Of a DNA stretch of 64,000 nucleotides, positions 39,909 through 49,055 are shown piece by piece. The stretch covers positions 159,473-223,472 of the IMG/VR virus record IMGVR_UViG_3300044625_001067; one strand, given 5' to 3'. Under the pieces are notes generated by a model. It saw only the letters and a list, made by a program, of their open reading frames with translations, had not been told where the DNA came from and searched no databases. The position numbers and the translations under genes are program-made. This DNA comes from a virus. The number at the start of each line of letters is the position of its first letter. Position 1 is the first letter of the stretch.

Positions 39909-41179
39909 GTCAGAATCTGGTCGCATTGAACGGGGGGACTGCGCAAATTGAAACATCTTCCACTTTCGAGCAGGGTGTGAACCTTTCCCCCCAGTACGTG
40001 AATGCGCTTAAACTCCACCCCCACCCCACTGAGTGGGTTGAAAACGGGAGGCCAATCTACGCACGTTTACCGTCGGCTTCGCAGCTTTACAAACTGGACT
40101 TCGGACTCGAGGACGAGTTTGCCTACACTTACCTTCCCGTGAGCGATGGCCGCACGGGAACAGGGTCGCTTCAGGTTCAGTCTTCCGGGGAGAACAAGTT
40201 CCTGACAGTTCAGTCCGGAGTTGTGGTTTGGAAGTATGGGAGCTTAACGGTTGACCCTGTTATCATAAGCTTGGAAGAAATGGAAATGGTAAGTACGAAG
40301 TATCTTCTGGCCTACCAACTTTATTACGACGACTCACCCTTTGTCGCTGAGTACTCTGTCAATAAATTTTCCTTATCTGGATACGACATAAGAGTAGAAA
40401 GTAGCACAGATGCTGTGCCAGGGTGGAGGTACAGTCCCGCTTTTGCTTTCACAGATCTTGAGTCTCAAGCGTGGAGAAACTTTGACGGTGTATTTCCGTC
40501 TTACGCGGGGCAAGCCTACCTGTCGTGGCAAAGCCCGCACCCCGCCGCTTACACCGAAGTTGAACTACGGTGCCCCGATGGCTCCTCGGTAACAGGCTCA
40601 GCGTCGCTTTATGTGTCGTCCAGCCCCCCCGAAAACGACGACGACCCCTACTGCTCAGATCCGGTATGGATCTTACAAGGTGCTTCCAATGTTGCTTCCG
40701 ACGCTAACGGGCAGTACTTCAAGTTTTCAATTCCTGAACCCTCGTACAACCATGGGTGGAAAGTAGTATGGACGGATACCAAAGTGGCGATCAATCGGGT
40801 GCTTGTGAGTGGTACCCTGTCCTTGCTTAGAAAGCCCGCAGCAGCAACCTCCGTCATCAACCTAGTTGCTTATCCTGAAAACAGCGTACCGAAAACCGTC
40901 AGGAACAGCACAGGAAAGGAAGTACCGGTTACTCTGTGCAAACTGGCCTACGTGAGTATTGACGGGGCTTACCGTGTTGAAAAGATCACAGACCTGAGAG
41001 AGGTGGTTCACACAGACCACCAGCCCCTGGCTGATTGGCTTACACGTGCCCTGGATACAAATCTTATCAACCTGTTCTCGCAGGTGAACGGGTACTCGTC
41101 TTTGTGGATGAGCCCGCAAAACTGCATGAGACACGAATACGCCACTTTGCAGAACAATCTTGTAGCAGTGAAGGAGTGA
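39905..41179 (+). CDS. Putative baseplate/tail protein (424 aa)
   Basis: Coupled to the J-like gene by ATGA. Beta-rich and aromatic-rich. Near residue 350 LVAYPENSVPKTVRNSTGKEV precedes a helical end (LADWLTRALDTNLINLFSQV). No specific family is recognised; position between J-like and gpV-like genes suggests a wedge or peripheral baseplate protein. Confidence 0.55.
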   Translation: MSQNLVALNGGTAQIETSSTFEQGVNLSPQYVNALKLHPHPTEWVENGRPIYARLPSASQLYKLDFGLEDEFAYTYLPVSDGRTGTGSLQVQSSGENKFLTVQSGVVVWKYGSLTVDPVIISLEEMEMVSTKYLLAYQLYYDDSPFVAEYSVNKFSLSGYDIRVESSTDAVPGWRYSPAFAFTDLESQAWRNFDGVFPSYAGQAYLSWQSPHPAAYTEVELRCPDGSSVTGSASLYVSSSPPENDDDPYCSDPVWILQGASNVASDANGQYFKFSIPEPSYNHGWKVVWTDTKVAINRVLVSGTLSLLRKPAAATSVINLVAYPENSVPKTVRNSTGKEVPVTLCKLAYVSIDGAYRVEKITDLREVVHTDHQPLADWLTRALDTNLINLFSQVNGYSSLWMSPQNCMRHEYATLQNNLVAVKE

Positions 41180-41180
41180 G

Positions 41181-43253
41181 ATGACCGACTTAAACCCCTC
41201 GTTCAGTATTAGTGACTTTGAGGACTACGGTACCACAAACCTTTACCTAACTGCCGAGCAACTTAACTCAGTGGCTCTAACCGAGAGCCGTGTAAACGAC
41301 CAGCTTGACTGGCTCGCCCAGCTTTTGGGCTGGAGTGGTCCTGAATACTGGGCCAATCTTGCCTCAACAGTGACCCAAAAGCGAAACCTTTTGACGGGAT
41401 CCTTCGGTGTGTACGACAGGTACATTCACCCAGAAGTTGTCGAAGTTCGCAACTGTAACGGCACAGTAATTATAAAGGCAGACCCAAGGATACAAGTCGG
41501 TCAGACCTTTTACTTAGGGGACTTCTCGTACTTGCTGAAGGAAGTGTCTCAAGCTGGGGCCAACTATGCTCTAACTTTCGAAGGTTTGGGGGGACAGTTC
41601 TTCACTGACCTTTCAGAAAATAAGCAGCTCAAGGTGATGGCCCCTGGCGATTTGCCCAGCCCATTTTTTCGCCCCGAGCCTGGCTCGACCGCTGACGCTT
41701 CCTTCCTTTGCGAAGTCCAGGGGTCCGACCTTGTCCTGTTCCCGAAGTACAACACAGCGAGGACAATACCTTACAAGTTTAACACATTTTTAGCGGGTGC
41801 ACGGTACTTTTTCAGCCTCCCTGTAACTTTCACCACCTCTTCAGTATCAATTGACCCGACCTACGACTTTTCGAGGGAGAGTTGGTACCTTGATATTCCC
41901 TCAGATCTTTCCTCTAACGGGTTCGGTCTCGAAGGGGAGCTAACGTACGAAAGTTCCACCTTGCGAGTGAGGGTATCCCCTTGGTCAAACCCTTCTGACT
42001 GGGCCACTCGAGAAAAGATCGATAACTTTTACGGAGTATGGTCGAACAAAGGTGGAAGGTTGCCCTTTAACTTTGTTTTTGATGCCCTAGGTATCCACGG
42101 GTTTAACGAAAAGGTCTCTGTCCATACGAGCGATGTTGACAAGTACGTAAGTTTTTACGATGTCTTGGCTTACATAGAAAGTGAGAACGGTGGGCCAGTT
42201 CCTGACTTCGGGAGCTTTGGCGCAGCTGTAATTCACTGTGACGGAGAGAGGGTCTTTGAAGGAGTTTCTCACGTCTCAGACAACTTTCAGTTTCTGTACG
42301 ATATTGACTCCCCGTCTCAAACTTTTCGCTTTGTTTACACACCCTTGACTTACACAGGATCTGTGGTAGGCCCCGTAATAAGCATATCTGACTCGCTAGC
42401 ATCGAGCTTCAACTGCAAAATATCCGACCTCGTACTCAGTGGCCGCACTCACTACATGTCTCCGAATGTGGAAGATAGCGGGACCCTCTTAAGGCCATGG
42501 AAAAGTGAAGCTTTGCAGGTAATTAACTCTCCGAGCGATCTTGAGCTTCTTCGGAGCCCTAACTCTCTTCGGGCCGACACAAACCACGGGCCTAGTGACT
42601 CGAACTGGGAGCGGTACTTTGTGCGCCTTCCACCTGAGTATGGAAGAAACGATAGTACATGGCAAAAGGTAAACCTTGTGTGCAAGAATTTCGGGTACTG
42701 GGGCTCGTCACTCAACCCTGAGAAGATGTCATGCCCCCCGGAACAGTCGGAGCCACTTGTGTACGAACAAGTGGTTTTGTACGGTGGTGAAAAAGGGTTG
42801 ATACCGTTTTTGTACTCGGAACCTTACCTATTCTCAGACATTTTGTACGGCCAAGGGACGTCGGACGACTACGACAATTCGGATATTGCCCCTGGTTTTG
42901 ACACTCCCTACGACGACTTTGATGAGGCCGAACTGGTGAGCTACGACCTTCTTCATAATCGCACAGTAAACACATCCTTGCCTGGGGAGACTTACGGTGA
43001 CTGGGACGGGGAGTACTTACGCTCGTCTTCCTCTGAGAACTTACGTGGCTTTCTTGTCAACGACCTCAATGAAGAAACACTCGAAGTCGTTCCAGCACCA
43101 TTGTGGGACGCGAGCATTTATAAGTATCCGCCAGTCTGCAAAGATGGGGGTGCCTCGTCAACTGTCGACGCGAACCACTACAAAGTGGGGTACTCACTAT
43201 TTGCAGCCGATCTGTCTGCGTCAGAAGAAGGCGTTTTCGACTTTGAGACTTGA
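41181..43253 (+). CDS. Putative baseplate/tail structural protein (690 aa)
   Basis: Starts 1 nt after the preceding stop and ends just before a GGGTAAAA motif. It begins with a helix-rich 60 residues (QLNSVALTESRVNDQLDWLAQLL), then long beta-rich sequence high in Tyr, Ser and Asp. No family recognised; size and location point to a baseplate or tail-fibre attachment protein. Confidence 0.55.
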   Translation: MTDLNPSFSISDFEDYGTTNLYLTAEQLNSVALTESRVNDQLDWLAQLLGWSGPEYWANLASTVTQKRNLLTGSFGVYDRYIHPEVVEVRNCNGTVIIKADPRIQVGQTFYLGDFSYLLKEVSQAGANYALTFEGLGGQFFTDLSENKQLKVMAPGDLPSPFFRPEPGSTADASFLCEVQGSDLVLFPKYNTARTIPYKFNTFLAGARYFFSLPVTFTTSSVSIDPTYDFSRESWYLDIPSDLSSNGFGLEGELTYESSTLRVRVSPWSNPSDWATREKIDNFYGVWSNKGGRLPFNFVFDALGIHGFNEKVSVHTSDVDKYVSFYDVLAYIESENGGPVPDFGSFGAAVIHCDGERVFEGVSHVSDNFQFLYDIDSPSQTFRFVYTPLTYTGSVVGPVISISDSLASSFNCKISDLVLSGRTHYMSPNVEDSGTLLRPWKSEALQVINSPSDLELLRSPNSLRADTNHGPSDSNWERYFVRLPPEYGRNDSTWQKVNLVCKNFGYWGSSLNPEKMSCPPEQSEPLVYEQVVLYGGEKGLIPFLYSEPYLFSDILYGQGTSDDYDNSDIAPGFDTPYDDFDEAELVSYDLLHNRTVNTSLPGETYGDWDGEYLRSSSSENLRGFLVNDLNEETLEVVPAPLWDASIYKYPPVCKDGGASSTVDANHYKVGYSLFAADLSASEEGVFDFET

Positions 43254-43254
43254 C

Positions 43255-43262
43255 GGGTAAAA
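43255..43262 (+). promoter_or_regulatory. GGGTAAAA motif (late-promoter candidate)
   Basis: GACGGGTAAAAACTC, overlapping the end of the 690-aa gene's stop region, 29 nt before the next ATG. Confidence 0.6.
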
Positions 43263-43283
43263 ACTCTTAGCTACCTAACTGAA

Positions 43284-43547
43284 ATGACCACACGAAGAAA
43301 AAGTACTCCCGACACAGAAACAGTTCCCCCGGATAACACCGAGGAGACAACCACTGTGACAACTGCACCTGAACACCCTATCAAGGAACTAGGCGAGTCT
43401 CACCAGGAAATCCCCCAGGAGGACCACCCTGAGGCAAGCTCTGAGGTGCCCCCTGTGAAAGAAGCAGAGGCGGCACTACGACCACCCGCACTCGCTAAGC
43501 GACTACCGTCAAAAAACACTCCGAAGTTTTCCCTCAAGATACGGTAA
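43284..43547 (+). CDS. Low-complexity Pro/Glu/Thr-rich protein (87 aa)
   Basis: Almost entirely disordered-looking (TETVPPDNTEETTTVTTAPE...) with a basic, ordered C-terminus (KNTPKFSLKIR). Directly upstream of the gpV-like gene. Possibly a linker or assembly factor; unknown. Confidence 0.5.
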   Translation: MTTRRKSTPDTETVPPDNTEETTTVTTAPEHPIKELGESHQEIPQEDHPEASSEVPPVKEAEAALRPPALAKRLPSKNTPKFSLKIR

Positions 43548-43550
43548 ACT

Positions 43551-44747
43551 ATGGCCCAAAGCCTGAGAAACATTCCATGGATTCGACAACAGGCCGAGAT
43601 GGCGAAAGCCATCGAAGCCAACGCGAGGTACTCCGGGTCACCCAGGGGAACTGTTCGTGGGACCATAATTAGTGTTGAAGACCCTGAAGACTTGGGAAGA
43701 GTCAAGGTTCTGTTCGACGCCATGAACCCTCAGGACATTCCGTCAGTCGAAGGTGCTGGGGAGTTTTCTCTACCGAGGCCAGGAGAGTCAAGCAACTTGT
43801 CACACTGGCTCGATGTTTCCCCGGCTTTCAAGGGAAAGCAGCCGAAGACACTCGAAGGAAAGAGAGTGAATATTTCTCTGAGCAACGGGGAGTACCACTA
43901 TGCAGTTTTGCAAGACGTACTGTACGACCCTCAGAATTTAACCGACGGCTCTCAGCAAGCTCTACAGATTCCGAGCAACAGCACAATGACTCGGCTGCCG
44001 ATATACGAAGCTGGCGGTCTGCCCCCAGCATGCAAGGAGAACCACGGTTGCACTGTTGTTGAAGAAAACGGTCCAATGAACTCAGATTGGGTGTGTATTT
44101 GTCTGAAGAGAGACGGACAGTACATATGGGTAAGGCACGCAGATTTAGCGCACGGGCACGCAGGCGGAAACGATGTTACATCGCAGGTTGACTCTGCTGG
44201 AAATCGTCTCAGCCCTGGACAAATGGCTGCAACATACGACCACGTCTTTGTTACAAGTCATCAGGAAATGAAAAAAGAGGGGCGAACCGGGTACTCTACT
44301 GCTCCTGCGGGAAACCCTTGGGGATCTGCTGCAGCGTGGGCACCGCCCCCGATGAGCACGATACAAGCGTTCAAGTTTGTGGAAGGGCCTTTGTTCAGCC
44401 AAGACACTGCCCTTAGCTTTGCACGAAATTCTGGGTTTATCGATAATATTACCGGGTCGTTCATAACCACCTACAACCCCGAAATTCTTGCTGCAGTTGA
44501 GAGTGTCCCAGGGTCGAATTTTACGAAGACAGCGATTCAGCAAGCACAAAAAGTTCTAAACTTCTCAGAAGTTCTTAGAAAAGTCATAGCAGACCCCACC
44601 GACTTTGTGAAAAATGCGGCAGAAAAGTCGCTGCCGTCCTATGTTCCGGGTGCCACCAAGTTTGTCATTTCGACGCTTCAGAACCCTGCGGCAACAATAA
44701 AAACTGTTTTCTCTAAGCTACCATCCTTACCAAACCCATTCAAATGA
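43551..44747 (+). CDS. Baseplate assembly protein, gpV/gp5-like (398 aa)
   Basis: Residues ~30-60 (SPRGTVRGTIISVEDPEDLGRVKVLFDA) are the OB-fold pattern of gpV/gp5-type spike proteins (G-x-V-x-x-V-x-D-P-x-x-x-G-R-V-x-V). It is followed by SLPRPGESSNLSHWLDVS, a less usual central domain, and a C-terminal helical segment. No lysozyme active-site pattern is visible. Likely the central spike/hub of the baseplate. It overlaps the next gene by 4 nt. Confidence 0.7.
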   Translation: MAQSLRNIPWIRQQAEMAKAIEANARYSGSPRGTVRGTIISVEDPEDLGRVKVLFDAMNPQDIPSVEGAGEFSLPRPGESSNLSHWLDVSPAFKGKQPKTLEGKRVNISLSNGEYHYAVLQDVLYDPQNLTDGSQQALQIPSNSTMTRLPIYEAGGLPPACKENHGCTVVEENGPMNSDWVCICLKRDGQYIWVRHADLAHGHAGGNDVTSQVDSAGNRLSPGQMAATYDHVFVTSHQEMKKEGRTGYSTAPAGNPWGSAAAWAPPPMSTIQAFKFVEGPLFSQDTALSFARNSGFIDNITGSFITTYNPEILAAVESVPGSNFTKTAIQQAQKVLNFSEVLRKVIADPTDFVKNAAEKSLPSYVPGATKFVISTLQNPAATIKTVFSKLPSLPNPFK

Positions 44748-45115
44748 CTTTCACCGATGATTACGACCCAGGCTTTGTCAACTCTCCAGGGTTCGGCCAG
44801 AGTGCTACAAACCCGTTGGCACCAGTGTTCTACAAATCTCTCGGAGTAGTTGAGAACCTCTGTGTATACGACTCAATTTACGCGGCCAACTCTGTAAGTG
44901 CCCACGTTTCTTTCTCCATCGGGAAAAGCTTCCTGAGTCAGGAAAGATTCTATGTTGCTGTGCCCACTACTTTTCTTGAGCCGGTGACTTGCGAACAGGA
45001 CCTGAGAGTCGAAGCAATAACCAACACGGATCGGCTCATTGTGGACGGAAAAGAGTACCGGGACCGGGTTATTGTCGCTAGGAACGGAACTTTCCACGCA
45101 CTGGTGAGAGTCTAA
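44744..45115 (+). CDS. Hypothetical tail-region protein (123 aa)
   Basis: Coupled by ATGA to the gpV-like gene; shares its last base with the next start. Beta-rich (VSAHVSFSIGKSFLSQERFYVAV...). No family recognised. Confidence 0.55.
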   Translation: MTFTDDYDPGFVNSPGFGQSATNPLAPVFYKSLGVVENLCVYDSIYAANSVSAHVSFSIGKSFLSQERFYVAVPTTFLEPVTCEQDLRVEAITNTDRLIVDGKEYRDRVIVARNGTFHALVRV

Positions 45116-45525
45116 TGGCAGTACGTCGCCCATCGGTCTATCGTCAAGGGGAGTTTATCTTTCAGGACTTCTTGTACTTTCAGGACGGGGCAAGTGAGCT
45201 GCGGTATATCCTGGGAAAGTATGATGGGGAGCCCTACGAGTCCGTTGCTCAAACTTTCGATTACCCTCCACCAGGTTTAAGGGGAGGGAGCATAGTATCC
45301 CGAGTAGACTACACAGTGAGCGGTAAGTCGCTCACGATAGACAATTGGGAAGTCAACTGGAGAGACGAGTGGCCCCTTCGATTGGCCTTTCAATTCCTCG
45401 CAAATTGTCTATACTCCGCAGCTCAGGGGTACTCGGTGCGAGTTCACAAGGATGTTTACTCGTTCTGGGTGTCCGAGAATCTATTTCCCATGACAAACGG
45501 TCCGAACGACTTCCTGCTGCGTTGA
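45115..45525 (+). CDS. Hypothetical tail-region protein (136 aa)
   Basis: ATG shares a base with the preceding stop (TAATG). Mixed beta protein with NWEVNWRDEWPLRLAFQFLANCL. Last gene of the baseplate run. No family recognised. Confidence 0.55.
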   Translation: MAVRRPSVYRQGEFIFQDFLYFQDGASELRYILGKYDGEPYESVAQTFDYPPPGLRGGSIVSRVDYTVSGKSLTIDNWEVNWRDEWPLRLAFQFLANCLYSAAQGYSVRVHKDVYSFWVSENLFPMTNGPNDFLLR

Positions 45526-45547
45526 CTACCTAGACCTGGTCCGCAGA

Positions 45548-45555
45548 GGGTAAAA
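45548..45555 (+). promoter_or_regulatory. GGGTAAAA motif (late-promoter candidate)
   Basis: AGAGGGTAAAATAAAAA, 56 nt before the leader gene at 45604; the same 14-base core precedes copy 1 at 8168. Confidence 0.6.
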
Positions 45556-45603
45556 TAAAAAGATGGGGTGAAAACACTCCCTGAAATTTTCACAACATCA
45601 GAC

Positions 45604-45772
45604 ATGAATAAACTCGACCACTGTTACCTCGAAGCCCTTTCTGAAGCACTGAAAGGTAACCTTGGAGAGGCTTTAGAACTCCGCAATGAAGCGGATGCGT
45701 TAGCATCCGAAGGCTTCTCCTTCTCCGAAAATTACGGGAATAAATACCCGTTCATTGAAGAGGCTGTAAATA
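45604..45772. repeat. Dispersed repeat, copy 2 (leader module)
   Basis: About 170 bp nearly identical to 8220-8388 and 59186-59354; identity fades before the Cys-motif codons. Confidence 0.8.
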
Positions 45773-46215
45773 CCCTGATTAATTCGTACGAATTCACACG
45801 CTGCGTAAAACCGTCCGGTGAAGCGTACGGAACAGCGGGGCAGTGTAGAAAAGGAACTGAAGAAGCTAAACTGGTAAAGGCGACTTCTCCCACCAGGCGA
45901 ACCAAGGTAGAAAGAGACATGGCTGCCCAATCCACTCTCAAAAGACTCGCAGCCAAAGGTCCGGATACTTCCGTAAGAAAGCAGGGTAACAGGGTAGTGG
46001 TCAGTAAGGGGTCTGAGTTCAAGGCTGTTCTACACCCCGAGCACCAGACTGCCCTTGGAAAGTTAAAGGAGGGGGAAAGGTTCAAATTTGAGGACGAAAG
46101 TGGCACCCATTGGTCGGCGACACGGTCCGGAAATAGTATACGCTTAGAGGGGGGAGATACAAGGCATGGCAGCAAACCTTACAAAATGTCAATGGGTAGG
46201 GACAAACTGATGTGA
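45604..46215 (+). CDS. MNKLDH-leader protein, copy 2 (203 aa)
   Basis: Same ~80-residue leader as the genes at 8220 and 59186; DNA near-identity extends over the first ~170 bp. The Cys motif is slightly changed (TRCVKPSGEAYGTAGQCRKG). The C-terminal ~110 residues are unique: basic N-part, then a compact beta-rich domain (GNRVVVSKGSEFKAVLHPEHQ, HWSATRSGNSIRLEG). Here the gene is embedded among tail genes, under a late-type motif. A start GTG at 45568 is possible but does not align with the paralogues. Confidence 0.7.
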   Translation: MNKLDHCYLEALSEALKGNLGEALELRNEADALASEGFSFSENYGNKYPFIEEAVNTLINSYEFTRCVKPSGEAYGTAGQCRKGTEEAKLVKATSPTRRTKVERDMAAQSTLKRLAAKGPDTSVRKQGNRVVVSKGSEFKAVLHPEHQTALGKLKEGERFKFEDESGTHWSATRSGNSIRLEGGDTRHGSKPYKMSMGRDKLM

Positions 46216-46253
46216 GGTAGCTTTCGTGGGGCTCCTGCTTTCCTTGGGCAGCA

Positions 46254-46261
46254 GGGTAAAA
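46254..46261 (+). promoter_or_regulatory. GGGTAAAA motif (late-promoter candidate)
   Basis: CAGGGTAAAACCTTG, 30 nt before the gp36-like gene. Confidence 0.6.
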
Positions 46262-46283
46262 CCTTGTACAAGGAAATAGCCGA

Positions 46284-47363
46284 ATGCCAGTTCCGCAGAT
46301 AAAGGAGGCCATACTCTCAGCACCAAGTACGGTTGTCCTATACTTCGATAGCCCACTTGACACTCGGGTCAGTGTCCCCATAAGTTCTTTCACTGTGAAC
46401 TACGGCCAGTACGGAGTAGAGACATTCGTGTACTCCTCGGACACAATGGTATCCCTTGGGCTAGACAGCTGCTTGTCTGCGTGGGACGAGGTATTTGTTT
46501 CCTATGAGCCCCCCGTCGCCTTAGCGTCCTGCATGAGGGGGCCAGTTCCCTCCACAGCCAGCGATGTAGTCAAGAAAAGAAACGCAGTAAGGGGATTTTA
46601 CCGAGTTTCAGTCAGAAACACACTTACGCCAAGCGAACAGACAGAAAACTCTCGCAAGGGGTCCAACCTCGGGCAAACCATCGGCGGTTACGGTTACCCA
46701 CACCAAGATCGCTCAGGTGTTTTAACGCCAAACAGGTCCGACCCACGAAGTGCGTCGCCCGACGACTTCATTATCGCGTACGGACTCAAAGAGGCCATAC
46801 AACTTACGAACATTGACGACGCGAGTGCAAACTCGGTGAATGTTGCCAAGATGCGAATGGCAATCGAGGATGCAAACGCTCTCATAGACTCTTACATTGA
46901 GCAGTCAGGGAAAGCGGGAAAGGTCCTAATTACGAGCAACCGCCGCCGAACAGCACTAATTATAGCCCGATACTACCTAGATAATGTCCGGCGAAGAGAA
47001 GATGTTTTCAAGGACTATGCTGAGGCACTGAAGCAACTCGACGCTGAACGAGAAATGACTTCGGTTCGTGCGGGCCACGGTGACTCAGCTATTGATACCA
47101 AGGCAGGAATCATGCGCTCCTGGCGTGTCCCGCAGCGGTACAACGGGGTTTCGGGGAAAGGTTTCGGGGGGTGGAATACAGACATGGCGGGAGACCAGGC
47201 TCCGGACTTTCGTGCTGGTTTCGGGGCAACGGGGCAAAACAACTCTGAAACTAATTGGATCTCAGCACGAAACTACGAAGACTTAGGTGGGACTCCACAA
47301 ATTACAGAGCCGAACGACGCAGGCGGCTATCGCGTTAACGGCTCTGATACGATCTACCCTTAA
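46284..47363 (+). CDS. Head-tail connector, Mu gp36-like, with N-terminal beta domain (359 aa)
   Basis: The central ~105 residues match the DUF1320/gp36 plan: DDFIIAYGLKEAIQLTNID, MRMAIEDANALIDSYIEQSG, RRTALIIARYYLDNVRR, then FKDYAEALKQLD. Family members are normally about 140 residues. Here an extra ~110-residue N-terminal domain (VVLYFDSPLDTRVSVPISSFTVN...WDEVFVSYEPP) resembles an Ig-like SwmB-type repeat, and a Gly-rich tail follows. It would close the head-tail interface. Confidence 0.7.
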   Translation: MPVPQIKEAILSAPSTVVLYFDSPLDTRVSVPISSFTVNYGQYGVETFVYSSDTMVSLGLDSCLSAWDEVFVSYEPPVALASCMRGPVPSTASDVVKKRNAVRGFYRVSVRNTLTPSEQTENSRKGSNLGQTIGGYGYPHQDRSGVLTPNRSDPRSASPDDFIIAYGLKEAIQLTNIDDASANSVNVAKMRMAIEDANALIDSYIEQSGKAGKVLITSNRRRTALIIARYYLDNVRRREDVFKDYAEALKQLDAEREMTSVRAGHGDSAIDTKAGIMRSWRVPQRYNGVSGKGFGGWNTDMAGDQAPDFRAGFGATGQNNSETNWISARNYEDLGGTPQITEPNDAGGYRVNGSDTIYP

Positions 47364-47375
47364 GTCCTAACCTAA

Positions 47376-48599
47376 ATGGAACTGAATACAATAACGAAAA
47401 TAGAGCAATTCCTCTGCGACTCTCTTATTGCCTCCCCCCTCATACCAATTGGGGTTAATGTATTGCGTTTGGCTGACGCGGTTGAGAATGAGGGCGTTGT
47501 AACTCAGACGAACAACATTGTTGTGCGCTACGAAAGCTCAACAAGCAATGTTAAGAACCGAGTGCCTTTCATATACGAAGACACTCTCAATTTTGAGCTT
47601 AACTTTTCGTGCCAAAACTACCTGACGAGTTCCGGACACGACTTTGCTACGCAACTCCTTATGGGTGCGAAAATCACACTGTCGGGGAGTGCCCCTTCAG
47701 GTGCTTACGTGCAAGTTTTGGAACCTTTTCGATGCTCTACGTCCCAGTTCACAGGCTTAAGCCCGGAGTCTCAGTACACCTACACTCAAAGCTGGTCCGT
47801 AACTATAGAGGAAACCCTGCCGTATATAGCACTCGACCCCTGTGTTCAACGTGGTGATTGCCGCCAAATTTTCCCCACTCGAAATGTCCTAACTTCTTTA
47901 CCTTTGGCTGGTGTTCTTGATGAAGCAACGGGGAGTGTGTATGTGCCATGGTACCCTGAGACGAATCCCCTAGAGGCCGCGTTCACAGACGCACTCGGAG
48001 TGCAGTGGAGCGAAGAACTTACGCAGTCAGGGGATTGGGTCTATGTATGCAGCCCGAGTGAGGTATTCCTCGAAGACCCTCTAAATCAGCCAATCTACTT
48101 ATTAAGCAATAAGAATTTCACGGCGGACGGTCGCTTGGTTGTAACAATTTGGAACGCCACAACAAAGCAGCCCATAAAGGAAGTTTTCTACGTTAACTCC
48201 GGGAAAAGGCTTGCTCGTTACGCTGTGGATCTTTGGAGGAACACGGTTTCTGGCGCAGCCAAGGGAGGAATAGACCCGCTAAGTGTGAAGGATGCGTCGT
48301 GGTCGTCGAGACTCACCTACGGAGAGTTCGCAATTGTGAGAGGGGCGAACCGAACCCTGTACTCAGACCCCCTAGATCCGAACGGCAAGACGCAAACTTT
48401 GATGGGTGGAACACTCGTCGGTGTGAAACCTGACACGTTTATTCAAACACCGCAGGGACGGTTCTACTTTGTAGCTCAGTCTCCGCAGGGTAAAGGTTGG
48501 TTGATACAAGATTCCTTCGAGCTTGCGTCGATTAATTCCTTGTGGAAGCTCGGCTGCATTCCTTGCGAAGGCGGGCCAAATCCTCCGAGTCTCTGTTAA
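47376..48599 (+). CDS. Putative tail terminator/connector, gp37-like N-terminus (407 aa)
   Basis: Follows the gp36-like gene, where Mu-type phages carry gp37. The first ~150 residues (ITKIEQFLCDSLIASPLIPIGVNVLRL, then a beta-rich VRYESSTSNV and WSVTIEETLPY) fit such a fold loosely. The C-terminal half is unrelated beta-rich sequence. Call based largely on position and length. Confidence 0.45.
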   Translation: MELNTITKIEQFLCDSLIASPLIPIGVNVLRLADAVENEGVVTQTNNIVVRYESSTSNVKNRVPFIYEDTLNFELNFSCQNYLTSSGHDFATQLLMGAKITLSGSAPSGAYVQVLEPFRCSTSQFTGLSPESQYTYTQSWSVTIEETLPYIALDPCVQRGDCRQIFPTRNVLTSLPLAGVLDEATGSVYVPWYPETNPLEAAFTDALGVQWSEELTQSGDWVYVCSPSEVFLEDPLNQPIYLLSNKNFTADGRLVVTIWNATTKQPIKEVFYVNSGKRLARYAVDLWRNTVSGAAKGGIDPLSVKDASWSSRLTYGEFAIVRGANRTLYSDPLDPNGKTQTLMGGTLVGVKPDTFIQTPQGRFYFVAQSPQGKGWLIQDSFELASINSLWKLGCIPCEGGPNPPSLC

Positions 48600-48601
48600 G
48601 T

Positions 48602-48754
48602 ATGGCAACTCCCGCACAGCTCTGGGCACAGTACGACGTTGCTGTTAAGTCCAACAACTCGGCCTTGGCACAGGCCATCCTTAAACAATTGCAAAACTTC
48701 CGGAGTTACCCCACTTCAAATACGGGGTGCTCACGATGCAGAAAAACACTATGA
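48602..48754 (+). CDS. Small hypothetical protein (50 aa)
   Basis: ATG at 48602, 2 nt after the preceding stop; TGA overlaps the next start. Helical (MATPAQLWAQYDVAVKSNNS) with a C-terminal CSRCRK. Often such short genes precede the terminase small subunit; function unknown. Confidence 0.5.
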   Translation: MATPAQLWAQYDVAVKSNNSALAQAILKQLQNFRSYPTSNTGCSRCRKTL

Positions 48755-49026
48755 CAACAACTTCGAACGACAAAATCCTGAGGCAGAAAGAGACCCTTGC
48801 CGCAGCAGCATTGCAGGTTGCTGAAGACGCTCTTGAGCTACTTCAAGACCACTTGGAGGAGTGCAGCACTCGAGATCTTGTGACTGTGTTCAACTCGGCT
48901 GTGAAAGCGCACCGCGAGATTGTGTCGGATATTGTGAGTCTGACCGATTCAGAAAGCAAACAGGAGCAGATACTGGCGAAAGAATATAACGGGACACTTA
49001 CGAAATTGCTGAAAAGTATTGAGTGA
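48751..49026 (+). CDS. Putative terminase small subunit (91 aa)
   Basis: The ATG at 48751 overlaps the preceding stop (ATGA); an in-frame ATG at 48736 is an alternative. All-helical protein (LRQKETLAAAALQVAEDALELL...) located immediately upstream of the terminase large subunit, the usual small-subunit position. No DNA-binding motif is clear, so the call is positional. Confidence 0.45.
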   Translation: MTTTSNDKILRQKETLAAAALQVAEDALELLQDHLEECSTRDLVTVFNSAVKAHREIVSDIVSLTDSESKQEQILAKEYNGTLTKLLKSIE

Positions 49027-49055
49027 GAGACCCGTAAAACGTGTAACAGTGTAAT

